From positions 310,001 through 374,000 of the forward strand of contig CAVRIG010000007.1 of NCBI GenBank assembly GCA_963721175.1: DNA of 64,000 nucleotides, written 5' to 3'. How positions within the stretch are numbered: the first letter of the stretch is position 1; every line of letters begins with the position of its first letter. Positions 1-8,838 of this stretch are shown one piece after another. The notes beneath the pieces were generated by a model that saw only the letters and a list, made by a program, of their open reading frames with translations, did not search any database and was not told where the DNA came from. This DNA is from Aliishimia sp963721175. Its GTDB lineage: Bacteria > Pseudomonadota > Alphaproteobacteria > Rhodobacterales > Rhodobacteraceae. The position numbers and the translations under genes were made by a program.

Positions 1-82
1 GGGGGTCCTGCTGCGCGTTCGCAATCGTGCCGGCCAGCAGCAGCGTCGCCGCGATATGTCTAACGCCAGGTGATCGTGACAC
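1..82 (-). CDS. Exported protein of unknown function, N-terminus only (runs off the window)
   Basis: About 27 codons are visible before the left edge. From a GTG at 82 the frame reads a short polar stretch, then a hydrophobic run (HIAATLLLAGTIANA) ending in a good signal-peptidase site before QQDP, so the product is probably exported. The start lies 2 bases after the stop of the OmpA-like gene, which suggests one operon. No family can be named from so little sequence. The GTG is the only reasonable start I see, but a start further upstream cannot be excluded if the preceding stop is a sequence error. Confidence 0.4.
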   Translation of the reverse strand, partial: MSRSPGVRHIAATLLLAGTIANAQQDP

Positions 83-83
83 T

Positions 84-467
84 TCAATTCTCCGGGTTGG
101 CGACTTCGTCTCCTGTCGGAACGACCAGCTCGCTGTTCCCGCGGCCCATGACCTGCAGGCGCTCGATCGGGATGCCGCGGTTGGAGAGCCCGCGCGCCAC
201 GGCCTGGGCACGCAGCAGGGACAGATCCAAGTTGTCGCTCGGGCTGCCGATCGTATCTGCCGACCCCGAGACGATCATGACGATCGGATTGCCCTCGCGA
301 AAGAGCCCTGCCGCCGTGTCCAGCACGTCGCGCTGATCCGAGCGGATGCCGGCCTGGCCGATGTCGAAAAAGACCTTCAAACCCTCGGGCGTCTCCGTGT
401 CCTGTGCGATCGTCGGACCGGCGGCCAGAGCGAGAGCGAGGCTGACGGATGTAAAAATGTGTTTCAT
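84..467 (-). CDS. Short OmpA-family peptidoglycan-binding protein
   Basis: Signal peptide (MKHIFTSVSLALALAAG, cleaved near AQD) followed by one OmpA C-terminal-type domain: VFFDIGQAGIR near residue 30, ...IVMIVSGSADTIGS near 65 and ...RAQAVARGLSNRGIPIERLQVMGRGN near 90. Such domains bind peptidoglycan in the periplasm. Two in-frame ATGs exist (473 and 467); 467 is preferred because a GGGGAAG ribosome site lies 8 bases upstream, though 473 is possible. The domain stops at VANPEN, just where the family continues with NRRVEI. The codons after the TGA read S-V-T-I-T-W-R then stop, which looks like the missing beta strand, so the end may be damaged. About 127 aa. Confidence 0.7.
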   Translation of the reverse strand: MKHIFTSVSLALALAAGPTIAQDTETPEGLKVFFDIGQAGIRSDQRDVLDTAAGLFREGNPIVMIVSGSADTIGSPSDNLDLSLLRAQAVARGLSNRGIPIERLQVMGRGNSELVVPTGDEVANPEN

Positions 468-675
468 GTTCATGGCTTCCCCCATTTTCGGTGTCTCGCA
501 GGGGTCAAAACGTTGTGCTTGTCCCCTGCTCCTCCACGATCACGTTCTAAGCAGGGGGAAAGTTTCAATTCGAGAACGAATTAACCATCATGACAGGCGG
601 TAGGCAAGCACCTCCTTTGTCCTGAACCCCAGTCGCGTCGCCGCCAAGTTGGCCAACGACGCGATGCACGCAAGG

Positions 676-1836
676 TCAGGCGGTCAACTGGTCGCCGAGA
701 CGGTCGAGCATGGAGAGACACTGGCTCATCTGGTCGAGGGACACGAACTCGTCGGCCTTGTGCGCCTGCTCGATCGAGCCTGGACCGCAGACCACCGCCG
801 ACATGCCCAGTTCCTGGAAGATGCCGGCCTCGGTTCCAAAGGCGACCACGTCGGCCGTGTTGGCGCCGGTGAGTTCCATCAGGATGTCCTTGGCTTCGCT
901 GACGGTCGCAGGCTCGAGCCCGACGACCTCCCCCACGACTTCCGTCGTGATCGTCGCGTCGGGGCTGACGGCCTGCATCGCCGGCAGGAGGACCTTCTGA
1001 ACGTAGTCTTCGATCTCCGACTTGACGAAGCGGATGTCGCTCGACTGGACCGGGCGGAACTCCCAATCGACCTGCGCGATCTCCGCGATCACGTTATGTG
1101 CCGTGCCGCCGTGCACGCCGCCGGTGTTGATCGTGGTCCAGGGCGGATCGAACCGGCTGTCGGCCGGCGCGCGCGCCTTCAGCTCTTCGCGGATCTCCAG
1201 CAGGCGGGCGACATAACGAACCGCGTACTCGACAGCGTTCACGCCCCGGTCCGGGGCCGATCCATGGCCGGCCAGCCCTTGAAACCGCGCCGTGTATTCG
1301 CAGCAGCCCTTGTGGCCTTCGATGATCCGCATCGACGTGGGCTCGCCGATCAGAGCGACGCCGGGGCGAATGCCCGCCTGCTTCAGCAGGGGGACGAGCG
1401 CCTGCGCCCCGACGCAGCCAACCTCCTCGTCGTAGGTGAAGGCGAAATGCACCGGGCGCTTCAGCTCCATGTCGGCGTAATCCGGCGCCTTTGCGACCGC
1501 GGCGGCGATGAACCCCTTCATGTCGCAGCTGCCGCGTCCGAAGAGCCGCCCATCACGTTCCTGCATCTCGAACGGATCGGAGGTCCAGTCCTGATCGGCC
1601 ACGGGCACCACGTCCGAATGACCGGAGAGCACGATGCCGCCATCCCGTTCGGGCCCCAGCGAGGCGAAGAGGTTGGCCTTGGCGCCGGTCGCGTCGCTGT
1701 CGATCATGACTCGCGCGCCGACGTCCTCCAGCCGCTGCGCCAACGCGGCGATGAGCGACAGGTTGCTCTCCGACGAAACGGTTGGAAAGGAAATGAGCTG
1801 GCCGAGGAGATCGACCGTGTCTTCGAGGCAGGCCAA
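676..1836 (-). CDS. M20/ArgE-family amidohydrolase, probable N-acetyl-diaminobutyrate deacetylase of ectoine catabolism
   Basis: A cytosolic zinc amidohydrolase of the acetylornithine deacetylase type. Visible motifs: SGHSDVVPV near residue 72 (first metal His and Asp), GRGSCDMKGF near 100 (bridging Asp), TYDEEVG near 135 (catalytic Glu), GEPTS near 165, GHGSAPDRGVNAVEYA in the dimerisation domain, and a C-terminal EQAHKADEF metal site. The gene follows the ectoine hydrolase and overlaps its end, so the likely substrate is N-acetyl-L-2,4-diaminobutyrate released from ectoine, giving diaminobutyrate and acetate. Classical DoeB/EutE belongs to the AstE/aspartoacylase family, so this would be a functional replacement (inference from context). 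The start is uncertain: TTG at 1836 overlaps the stop of the upstream gene; CTG at 1842 is an alternative. About 386 aa, normal for the family. Confidence 0.8.
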   Translation of the reverse strand: MACLEDTVDLLGQLISFPTVSSESNLSLIAALAQRLEDVGARVMIDSDATGAKANLFASLGPERDGGIVLSGHSDVVPVADQDWTSDPFEMQERDGRLFGRGSCDMKGFIAAAVAKAPDYADMELKRPVHFAFTYDEEVGCVGAQALVPLLKQAGIRPGVALIGEPTSMRIIEGHKGCCEYTARFQGLAGHGSAPDRGVNAVEYAVRYVARLLEIREELKARAPADSRFDPPWTTINTGGVHGGTAHNVIAEIAQVDWEFRPVQSSDIRFVKSEIEDYVQKVLLPAMQAVSPDATITTEVVGEVVGLEPATVSEAKDILMELTGANTADVVAFGTEAGIFQELGMSAVVCGPGSIEQAHKADEFVSLDQMSQCLSMLDRLGDQLTA

Positions 1837-1838
1837 GG

Positions 1839-3023
1839 TCAGTCCTTCACAAACAGCTTTCGTTCCACGGTGCAGAGCGCCTCCGCCGGGCCGTCGGGGC
1901 GGATCAGGATCGTCTCCGTCGTCTCGAGCCCCCAAGTCTCGAGCCAGAGCGCCGGCATGAAGTGGAACGTCATGCCCGGCTCCAGGACGGTTTCGTCCTC
2001 GGCCCGGATCGACGCGGTCCGCTCCCCCCAGTCCGGCGGGTAGCTGAGCCCGATGGGATAGCCGCACCGACCCTCGCGCTGGATCCCGTACTTGTAGAGC
2101 ACCTCGATGAAGGCCCGCGCGATATCCCCGGTCTGGTTGCCGGCCCGCGCCGCATTCATACCGGCCTCGATCCCTTCGAGCTGCGCTTCCTCCGCACGCT
2201 TCATCTCGTCCGAGGGCTTGCCGAGAAACACGGTCCGGCAGAGCGGCGCGTGGTAGCGGCGATAGCAGCCCGAGAGCTCGAAGAACGTGGCCTCGTCCGG
2301 CCGCATCGGATCCCCGTTCCACGTCAGGTGCGCCGCCGTCGCGTCGAGGCCCGACGGTGTCAGCGGCACGATGGCGGGATAATCGCCCCAGTCATCGTCC
2401 ACACCGGAAATGCCTGCGTGCATGATATCGGCCACCAGATCGTTCTTGCGGATGCCCGGCTCGGCCTTCTCGATGGCGATCGTCACGATCTTGTCGGAAA
2501 TCTTCGCAGCCTTCCGGATGAATTCCAGCTCCTCGTTCGACTTGATCATCCGCTGCCAGTTGACCAGCGCGGTCGCGTCCACGAGCTCGGCTTCGGGCAA
2601 TTCCGCGCTCATGACGGCGTGGGCGCGGGCGGAGTAGTAGTAGTTCTCCATCTCCACCCCGATGCGCGCCTGACCGTGACCCTTGGCGCGCAGGTAGAGT
2701 GACAGGTCCTGCATCGGGTGCACGATGGTCGATTGCACGAAGTAATCGGCATACCCCTTGATGTTGTCGGGATGCATCCAGACCGTTCGCCCGGCGCCGA
2801 TGGAATCCATGTGACGGCCCCACCAGACCGGCTCGCCCTCCAGCATCAGCATGACGCCCTGGTGGACATAGAACGACCACCCGTCATAGCCCGTCAGCCA
2901 CGCCTGGTTCGACGGATCCGTGACGAAGAGCACATCTATGCCCGCGGCCTCCATCGCGGTGCGGGTCAGGGCGATGCGCCGGTCGTACTCGGCCTGGCTG
3001 AAGGGGGCGAATTCGATTGGCAT
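1839..3023 (-). CDS. doeA: Ectoine hydrolase (M24-fold, DoeA/EutD type)
   Basis: Opens the ectoine ring to N-acetyl-diaminobutyrate, the first step of ectoine use as carbon and nitrogen source. About 394 aa with a creatinase-like N-terminal domain (VLFVTDPSNQAWLTGYDGWSFYV) and a pita-bread C-terminal domain. The usual M24 metal ligands are degenerate: the DxG...SDxTRT region reads ELSGCYRRYHAPLCRT and the GHGIG His is a Tyr (GYPIGLSYPPDW), as known for ectoine hydrolases, which act without a metal pair. Start ATG 3023 has an AGGA site 7 bases upstream; the ATG at 3047 has none. Divergent from eutB across about 170 bases that must hold both promoters; overlaps the deacetylase gene downstream. 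Confidence 0.9.
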   Translation of the reverse strand: MPIEFAPFSQAEYDRRIALTRTAMEAAGIDVLFVTDPSNQAWLTGYDGWSFYVHQGVMLMLEGEPVWWGRHMDSIGAGRTVWMHPDNIKGYADYFVQSTIVHPMQDLSLYLRAKGHGQARIGVEMENYYYSARAHAVMSAELPEAELVDATALVNWQRMIKSNEELEFIRKAAKISDKIVTIAIEKAEPGIRKNDLVADIMHAGISGVDDDWGDYPAIVPLTPSGLDATAAHLTWNGDPMRPDEATFFELSGCYRRYHAPLCRTVFLGKPSDEMKRAEEAQLEGIEAGMNAARAGNQTGDIARAFIEVLYKYGIQREGRCGYPIGLSYPPDWGERTASIRAEDETVLEPGMTFHFMPALWLETWGLETTETILIRPDGPAEALCTVERKLFVKD

Positions 3024-3195
3024 GTTGTCCTCTCGTCGTTTCAACACAAATCAGCGCCGCGCCCGAACGGGCCGGGTGGGGGCTGCATTGCAAGGTCGAT
3101 TGTCTCCGACTTGGGCGGACAAGGCCGTGAACGTCAATGACAATTTTTCGCGGACGCGGTCGACCGGGAGCGCCCGAACGGCTTAGAACCGGCTC

Positions 3196-4205
3196 ATGGA
3201 CGTGACACTCGCCAGTATTTTCGCCGCCCGGGCGGCCTTGCGCGGCGCAGCGGACGCCACGCCGTTCGTGCCGTCGCCGTTCATGTCCGCACAGGTCGGC
3301 CAGGACTTCATGCTGAAGTTGGAGAACATGCAGCCGATCGGCGCGTTCAAGCTGCGCGGGGCGATGAATGCCGTCGCGAATCTGCCCGAAGGAACCCGAG
3401 GTGTGACCTGCTGTTCCACCGGCAATCACGGGCGCGGCGTGGCCTATGCCGCGGCGCGCCAGGGAATGCGTGCGGTGATCTGCATGTCCGAACTGGTGCC
3501 GCAGGCCAAGGTCGACGGCATTCGCGCGCTGGGCGCCGAAGTGCGGATTCAGGGCCGCAGTCAGGATGACGCGCTGGCCGAAAGCCGCAGGCTGGTGGCG
3601 GCGGAGGGGCTGATCGAGATCTCGCCCTTCGACGATCCGCTCACGTGATCGCGGGGCAGGGCACGATCGGCCTCGAGATGCTGGAAGCCCGGCCCGATCT
3701 GGACACGATTCTGGTGCCGCTCTCGGGCGGTGGACTGGCCGCGGGCGTGGCTGTTGCGGCAAAGGCGATCCATCCGCAGATCCGCGTGATCGGCATCACG
3801 ATGGACCGCGGTGCCGCGATGCATGCCTCGATCGCGGCCGGGCATCCGGTCGAAGTCGAGGAGGTGGCGAGCCTTGCCGACAGCCTGGGCGGCGGGATCG
3901 GGATGGAGAACCGGCTGAGCTTCCCGATCTGCCGCGACCTTCTCGACGAGACCGTGCTCGTGACGGAGGAGGAGATCTATCACGCGATGCAGGTTCTGTT
4001 CTACGAGGACAGGATCGTGGCGGAGGGCGCCTGCGTCGTGGGGATCGCGGCCCTGCTGTCGGGCAAGCTGCCGGCGCCCGCGGGTCCGGTGGCGACGATC
4101 ATCACCGGGCGCAACCTCGACATGAAGATGTTTCACCGGATCATGGCGGGGGAGGATATCCAGCTTGGCGAAACCGTTCTGAAGGGGCGTCCCTATGCCC
4201 CTTGA
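3196..4205 (+). CDS. eutB: Threonine-dehydratase-like PLP enzyme EutB of hydroxyectoine use, one frameshift
   Basis: Fold-type II PLP enzyme, proposed to deaminate/dehydrate the hydroxyectoine-derived intermediate. Visible: PIGAFKLRGAMNA near residue 50 with the PLP lysine, CCSTGNHGRGVAYAA near 75 (phosphate loop), and LSGGGLAAGVAVAAK in the C-terminal half. The frame breaks at about 3640-3648: frame 1 ends ...SPFDDPLT and the rest resumes at VIAGQGTIGLEM. The family has FDDP-x-VIAGQGTIG, so two extra bases (or one missing) at the CCGCTCACGTG junction explain it. I treat it as one intact gene with a sequence error. The end overlaps eutC by 11 bases, so the two are translationally coupled. Confidence 0.85.
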
Positions 4206-5181
4206 AATTCGCATCCTGACCGAAGCCGAACTCAAGCTGGCGCTGCCGCTGGATCTGACGGCGGTGGACGTGGTCGAACGCGCCTTTGTCGCGCTCGCCG
4301 AGGGACGGGTGATCATGCCGCCGATCATGTCGATGGAACTGCCCGAACGAAACGCGGAAGTGGATGCCAAGACCGCATTCATCGAAGGCTTCGACATGTT
4401 TGCCTTCAAGATAAGCACCGGGTTCTTCGACAATCCCAAGCGCGGACTGCCGAGCCTTGGCGGCATGGTGGCCGCGATCTCGGCCGAGGATGGGTCTGTG
4501 CGCGCGGTGTTTCTCGACAACGGCTACCTGACCGACCTGCGCACGGCGGCCGCCGGGGCGGTGGCCGCACGGCACCTCGCACCGGAGGACGTGACCACGG
4601 CAGGCGTGATCGGCGCCGGCCTGCAGGCGCGGCTGCAGATGCGCGCGCTGCACCTGGTACGACCCTTTGAACGCGCGCTGATCTGGGGGCGCGAACCGGC
4701 CAAGGCGGCCGCCTGCGCCGCAGACCTGGCGCGTGACCTCGACGTGGAGGTCGAAACCTGCTCCGATCCCCGGGAGGTGGTGCGGCGGTCGCAGGTCGTG
4801 GTGACGACGACGCCGGCGACCGCGCCGATCATCGAGGCGGACTGGCTGCACCGCGGCCTGCACGTGACCGCGATGGGTTCGGACGCGCCGGAGAAGACCG
4901 AACTCGCCCCGACCTGCCTTGCGCGCGCCGATCTCTATGTCGCCGACAGCGCAGCGCAGGTGAAGTTGCGCGGAGAACTGCGCACGGCGCTGCAGTCCGG
5001 CGCCTGGACGGCGGGCGAACCCACGGAGCTGGGCCAGGTCATCATCGGTGCAGCAGTGGGCCGCGGTGATTCCGGTGACATCACCATTGCCGACCTCACC
5101 GGAACCGGCGCACAGGACACCGCGATCGTCAGCCACGCGATCGCCGTGCTGGACCATGCGGGCACGGTGATACGGGTCTGA
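4195..5181 (+). CDS. eutC: Ornithine-cyclodeaminase-family enzyme EutC
   Basis: 328 aa, full length for the ornithine cyclodeaminase/mu-crystallin family. N-terminal dimerisation region, then a Rossmann NAD site (GVIGAGLQARLQMRAL near residue 136) and AMGSDAPEKTEL near 223 carrying the conserved Asp. In ectoine clusters EutC acts with EutB to turn the hydroxyectoine intermediate towards diaminobutyrate metabolism (established context; exact reaction inferred). Starts inside the end of eutB. Confidence 0.9.
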   Translation: MPLEIRILTEAELKLALPLDLTAVDVVERAFVALAEGRVIMPPIMSMELPERNAEVDAKTAFIEGFDMFAFKISTGFFDNPKRGLPSLGGMVAAISAEDGSVRAVFLDNGYLTDLRTAAAGAVAARHLAPEDVTTAGVIGAGLQARLQMRALHLVRPFERALIWGREPAKAAACAADLARDLDVEVETCSDPREVVRRSQVVVTTTPATAPIIEADWLHRGLHVTAMGSDAPEKTELAPTCLARADLYVADSAAQVKLRGELRTALQSGAWTAGEPTELGQVIIGAAVGRGDSGDITIADLTGTGAQDTAIVSHAIAVLDHAGTVIRV

Positions 5182-5230
5182 CCGGCAACATCGTTTTGAC
5201 CGTCGCCGCGTTGCGGCCTAAAGCTGTCAC

Positions 5231-5710
5231 ATGATCAGGCTCGACGATCGCGACCTCGCCATTCTCCGTGTGCTGTCCCGCGAGGGCCGCATTTCCAAGA
5301 CGGCTTTGGCGGACCAGGTGGGGCTCTCTGCCACGCCGTGCTGGAACCGGCTGAAACGGCTGGAGCAGTCGGGATTGATCAGCGGCTATGGCGCCCGGAT
5401 CAACCTGCGCAAGATCGGCTCCCACGTGACGGTGTTCGTTGCGGTCGAACTCTCCGACCACACCGCCGCCAGTTTCCAGGCCTTCGAGGCCGGGGTGCAG
5501 CGGTTGGAGGAGATCGTCGGCTGCTGGGGGCTGGGCGGCGGCTTCGACTACCTCATGCAGGTCGTGACGAAGGACATCGACGCATATCAACGCCTCATGG
5601 ACCGGATGCTGGAGGAGCGGATCGGGCTCTCCCGCTACTTCACATATATCGTGACCAAGCCGGTCAAAAATTTCGGCCTTCCCCCGCTGGATTTGCTGTC
5701 GAAGAGCTGA
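5231..5710 (+). CDS. asnC: Lrp/AsnC-family transcriptional regulator of the ectoine cluster
   Basis: 159 aa with the two usual domains: an N-terminal winged helix (RISKTALADQVGLSATPCWNRLKRLEQSGLI, residues about 17-48) and a C-terminal RAM/Lrp ligand domain (HVTVFVAVEL..., GGGFDYLMQVVTKDIDAYQ). It lies 49 bases after eutC and in front of doeC, the position of AsnC/DoeX in known ectoine clusters, where it senses pathway intermediates. The long spacer to doeC (about 126 bases) leaves room for a promoter controlled by it. Confidence 0.88.
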   Translation: MIRLDDRDLAILRVLSREGRISKTALADQVGLSATPCWNRLKRLEQSGLISGYGARINLRKIGSHVTVFVAVELSDHTAASFQAFEAGVQRLEEIVGCWGLGGGFDYLMQVVTKDIDAYQRLMDRMLEERIGLSRYFTYIVTKPVKNFGLPPLDLLSKS

Positions 5711-5836
5711 AAGAGAGGAATCCTCTCCATCGGCGCGGTCTGAGCGGCAACTCCTCCGCATTCAGACGGAAATTTGGACCCGCTCGCCGTCCCGAATCTG
5801 CAAAACAGGCCTGAACCGGAATATTGGAGTCAAGAA

Positions 5837-7312
5837 ATGCTGGATACCGTCATGTCCGCGCGCCAGGACATTTCAGATAAACGGCTGCTGCGCAGTTTCG
5901 CCTATGTGGGCGGCAAGTGGGTGAGCGGATCGGATCAGCAGAGCGTGCGCGTCACCGATCCGTCCGACGGCTCCGTGCTGGGCGAGGTCGCGAGCTTAAC
6001 GGCCGAGGATTCCGCGCGCGCGGTCGACATCGCGCACGAGGCATTTGGCGATTGGTCCATGCAATTGCCGCAACAGCGCTCGGAGATCCTGCACCGGTGG
6101 TACGACCTGATGGTTGAAAACCGCGAGGACCTTGCCCGCATCATGGTGCTGGAGCAGGGCAAGCCGCTGTCCGAGGCGCGGGGCGAGATCGACTACGCCG
6201 CGAGCTTCGTGCAGTTCTATGCCGAGGAAGCCAAGCGCCCGAACATCGAGGGCGTGACGAGCCACCTGCCCGACGCCGAGGTCGAACTCTGGCTGGAGCC
6301 GATGGGCGTGGCCGCGATGATCACGCCCTGGAACTTCCCTTGCGCCATGCTGACCCGCAAGGCCGCCGCGGCGCTGGCCGCAGGCTGCACGGTCGTGTCG
6401 CATCCCAGCCACGAGACTCCGTTCTCCGCGCTGGCGCTGGCGGAACTGGCCGAACGCGCCGGCTTCCCGCCCGGCGTGTTCAACGTCATCACCGGGCGGG
6501 CGTCGACGGTCGTGCCGCCCTGGAGCGCCGATCCGCGCGTCCGCGCGCTGTCCTTCACCGGCTCGACCGAAGTGGGGCGCATGCTCTACCGCGACTGCGC
6601 GGGTACGGTGAAGAAACTGATCATGGAGCTTGGCGGCCACGCACCGGTCATCGTCTTCAAGGGCGCCGATCTCGACGATGCCGTGGCGGAAACGATCAAG
6701 GCCAAGTTCGCCACGTCCGGCCAGGACTGCCTGGGTGCGAACCGGATCTATGTGGAGCGCGCGATCTACGACCAATTCTGCGAGAAGTTCGCCGAAGCCA
6801 CGCAGGCGCTGACCATCGGCAAGGGCATGGAGGATTGCGATCTGGGCCCGCTGATGAACGAAGCGGCGGTGAAGAAGCAGGAGGAGCATGTGGCCGATGC
6901 GCTGGAGAAGGGTGCCAAGCTGGTCTGTGGCGGCAAGCGCCACGCGCTCGGGCCGCTCTTTTACGAAGCGACGGTTCTGACCGACGTGCCCGACGAGGCC
7001 GCGATCATGCGCGAGGAGACGTTCGGACCGGTCGCCGCCCTGACCCCCTTCGACACCGAGGAGGAAGTGATCGCGCGCGCCAACGATACCGAATACGGGC
7101 TGGTCGCCTACCTGCATTCCAACGACCCGCGCCGCATCTACCGCTGCACCCGCGCGTTGCAGTATGGCATGGTCGCGGTCAACCGCACCAAGGTCACCGG
7201 TGCACCGATTCCCTTCGGCGGCACCAAGCAATCCGGGCTCGGCCGCGAAGGCGCCCGGCTCGGGATGCAGGAATTCATGGAAATCAAGTACGTCTGCCGC
7301 GACTGGGCGTGA
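5837..7312 (+). CDS. doeC: NAD(P)-dependent aldehyde dehydrogenase, aspartate-semialdehyde/succinate-semialdehyde type (DoeC)
   Basis: 491 aa ALDH: TPWNFPCAMLTRKAAAAL in the cofactor domain, FTGSTEVGR, catalytic Glu in MELGGHAPVIVF, catalytic Cys in SGQDCLGANRIYV, and EETFGPVA towards the C-terminus. In ectoine clusters the diaminobutyrate transaminase makes aspartate semialdehyde, which this enzyme oxidises to aspartate. Start ATG 5837 has GGAG 7 bases upstream; a TTG 63 bases upstream lacks such a site. Followed after 17 bases by the transaminase gene. Confidence 0.9.
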   Translation: MLDTVMSARQDISDKRLLRSFAYVGGKWVSGSDQQSVRVTDPSDGSVLGEVASLTAEDSARAVDIAHEAFGDWSMQLPQQRSEILHRWYDLMVENREDLARIMVLEQGKPLSEARGEIDYAASFVQFYAEEAKRPNIEGVTSHLPDAEVELWLEPMGVAAMITPWNFPCAMLTRKAAAALAAGCTVVSHPSHETPFSALALAELAERAGFPPGVFNVITGRASTVVPPWSADPRVRALSFTGSTEVGRMLYRDCAGTVKKLIMELGGHAPVIVFKGADLDDAVAETIKAKFATSGQDCLGANRIYVERAIYDQFCEKFAEATQALTIGKGMEDCDLGPLMNEAAVKKQEEHVADALEKGAKLVCGGKRHALGPLFYEATVLTDVPDEAAIMREETFGPVAALTPFDTEEEVIARANDTEYGLVAYLHSNDPRRIYRCTRALQYGMVAVNRTKVTGAPIPFGGTKQSGLGREGARLGMQEFMEIKYVCRDWA

Positions 7313-7329
7313 AGGAAGGAACTAGTAGA

Positions 7330-8706
7330 ATGGACACTTTGCACAACGACAAATTGGAGCAGTGGGATCGGGAGACGTTTTTCCATCCCTCGACGCATCT
7401 CGCCGAATTCGCCCGCGGGAATGTCGCCCATAGGGTCATGAGGACCGGCAAGGGCGTGCGCATCAGCGACCGCGACGGCAACGAGTTTCTCGATGCCTTC
7501 GCCGGCCTTTACTGCGTCAACGTGGGCTATGGTCGTCAGGAGATCGCCGAGGCCATCGCCGAGCAGGCGCGGGAACTTGCCTATTACCATGCCTATGTTG
7601 GCCATGGGACCGAAGCCTCCATCACGCTGGCGCGCATGATCCTCGACCGTGCGCCGATCGGGATGTCCAAGGTCTATTTCGGGCTCTCGGGTTCGGATGC
7701 GAACGAGACCAACATCAAGCTCGTCTGGTACTACAACAACATCCTCGGGCGGCCGGAGAAGAAGAAGATCATCTCGCGCTGGCGTGGCTATCACGGGTCG
7801 GGGCTGATGAGCGGGTCGCTGACCGGGCTCGATCTCTTCCACAAGAAGTTCGACCTGCCGCTGGGTCAGGTGATCCACACCGAGGCGCCGTACTACTACC
7901 GCCGCAAGGATGTCGACCAGAGCGAGGAGCAGTTCGTTGCCCATTGCGTGGCCGAGTTGGAAGCTCTGATCGAGCGTGAAGGCGCGGACACGATCGCGGC
8001 CTTCATCGGTGAGCCGGCGCTGGGCACCGGCGGTCTGGTGCCGCCGCCCGCGGGTTACTGGCCGGCGATTCAAGAGGTTCTGGACCGGCACGATATCCTG
8101 CTGATCGCCGACGAGGTGGTGACCGGGTTCGGGCGCCTGGGCACGATGTTCGGGTCCGATCACTACGGCATCCGCCCCGATATCATCACCATCGCGAAGG
8201 GTCTGACATCGGCTTACGCGCCGCTTTCGGGCTCCATCGTTGGCGACCGGGTGTGGAAGGTGCTGGAGCAGGGGACGGACGAGTTCGGCGCCTTCGGCCA
8301 TGGCTGGACCTATTCCGCGCATCCGATCGGGGCCGCGGCAGGCGTCGCTAACCTGCGCCTGATCGACGAGCTGGATCTCGTGCGGAACGCGGGCGAAGTC
8401 GGCGGATACTTCAAGAAGGTGCTGCAGGACGCTGTGGCGGACCACGCCCATGTCGGCGAGGTGCGCGGCGAGGGGCTGCTCTGCGCCGTGGAATTCGTGG
8501 AGGACAAGGCCGACCGCAAATTCTTCGATCCGTCGCAGACCGTGGCCGCACGCATCAACGCCGCATTGCTGGGGCGCGGGGTCATCAGCCGCGCGATGCC
8601 GCAGGGCGACATCCTGGGCTTCGCGCCGCCGTTCTGCCTGACCGAGGACGATGCCGATGAAGTTGCCGGGAAGCTGAAGGCCGCGATCGAGGAGGTTCTT
8701 GGTTGA
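7330..8706 (+). CDS. doeD: Class III aminotransferase, diaminobutyrate transaminase (DoeD)
   Basis: 458 aa PLP omega-transaminase. Visible: FAGLYCVNVGYG near the N-terminus, YFGLSGSDANETNIKLVWYYNN, RWRGYHGSG, GEPALGTGGLVPPP, the cofactor Asp in LLIADEVVTGFGR and the Schiff-base Lys in ITIAKGLTSAYAPLSG. Role in the pathway: transamination of L-2,4-diaminobutyrate to aspartate semialdehyde. Start ATG 7330 with AAGGA about 10 bases upstream. Last gene of the plus-strand ectoine operon, followed by a hairpin terminator shared with the convergent protease gene. Confidence 0.88.
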   Translation: MDTLHNDKLEQWDRETFFHPSTHLAEFARGNVAHRVMRTGKGVRISDRDGNEFLDAFAGLYCVNVGYGRQEIAEAIAEQARELAYYHAYVGHGTEASITLARMILDRAPIGMSKVYFGLSGSDANETNIKLVWYYNNILGRPEKKKIISRWRGYHGSGLMSGSLTGLDLFHKKFDLPLGQVIHTEAPYYYRRKDVDQSEEQFVAHCVAELEALIEREGADTIAAFIGEPALGTGGLVPPPAGYWPAIQEVLDRHDILLIADEVVTGFGRLGTMFGSDHYGIRPDIITIAKGLTSAYAPLSGSIVGDRVWKVLEQGTDEFGAFGHGWTYSAHPIGAAAGVANLRLIDELDLVRNAGEVGGYFKKVLQDAVADHAHVGEVRGEGLLCAVEFVEDKADRKFFDPSQTVAARINAALLGRGVISRAMPQGDILGFAPPFCLTEDDADEVAGKLKAAIEEVLG

Positions 8707-8793
8707 GTTGAGCGGGGTGTTCTGTCCGGGCCAGGTGTCTACGCGACACCCATTCCGGGACTTGCCGCGCTCCAGTCCCGTGTCAACGACGGC

Positions 8794-8832
8794 GAGAAAG
8801 TCGCGCCGCACACCGCGCGCGCGACTTTTCTC
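8794..8832. terminator. Bidirectional hairpin between convergent doeD and the M48 gene
   Basis: GAGAAAGTCGCG (8794-8805) pairs with CGCGACTTTTCTC (8820-8832), a 12-base stem with one bulged T. It carries A residues on one arm and T residues on the other, so it can act as an intrinsic terminator for transcripts from either side. It sits in the only gap between the convergent genes. Confidence 0.6.
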
Positions 8833-8838
8833 TACGCC

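Noticed and set aside
3640..3650. Programmed frameshift in eutB
   Set aside because: No slippery heptamer or downstream structure is evident and the same error type occurs throughout the window.
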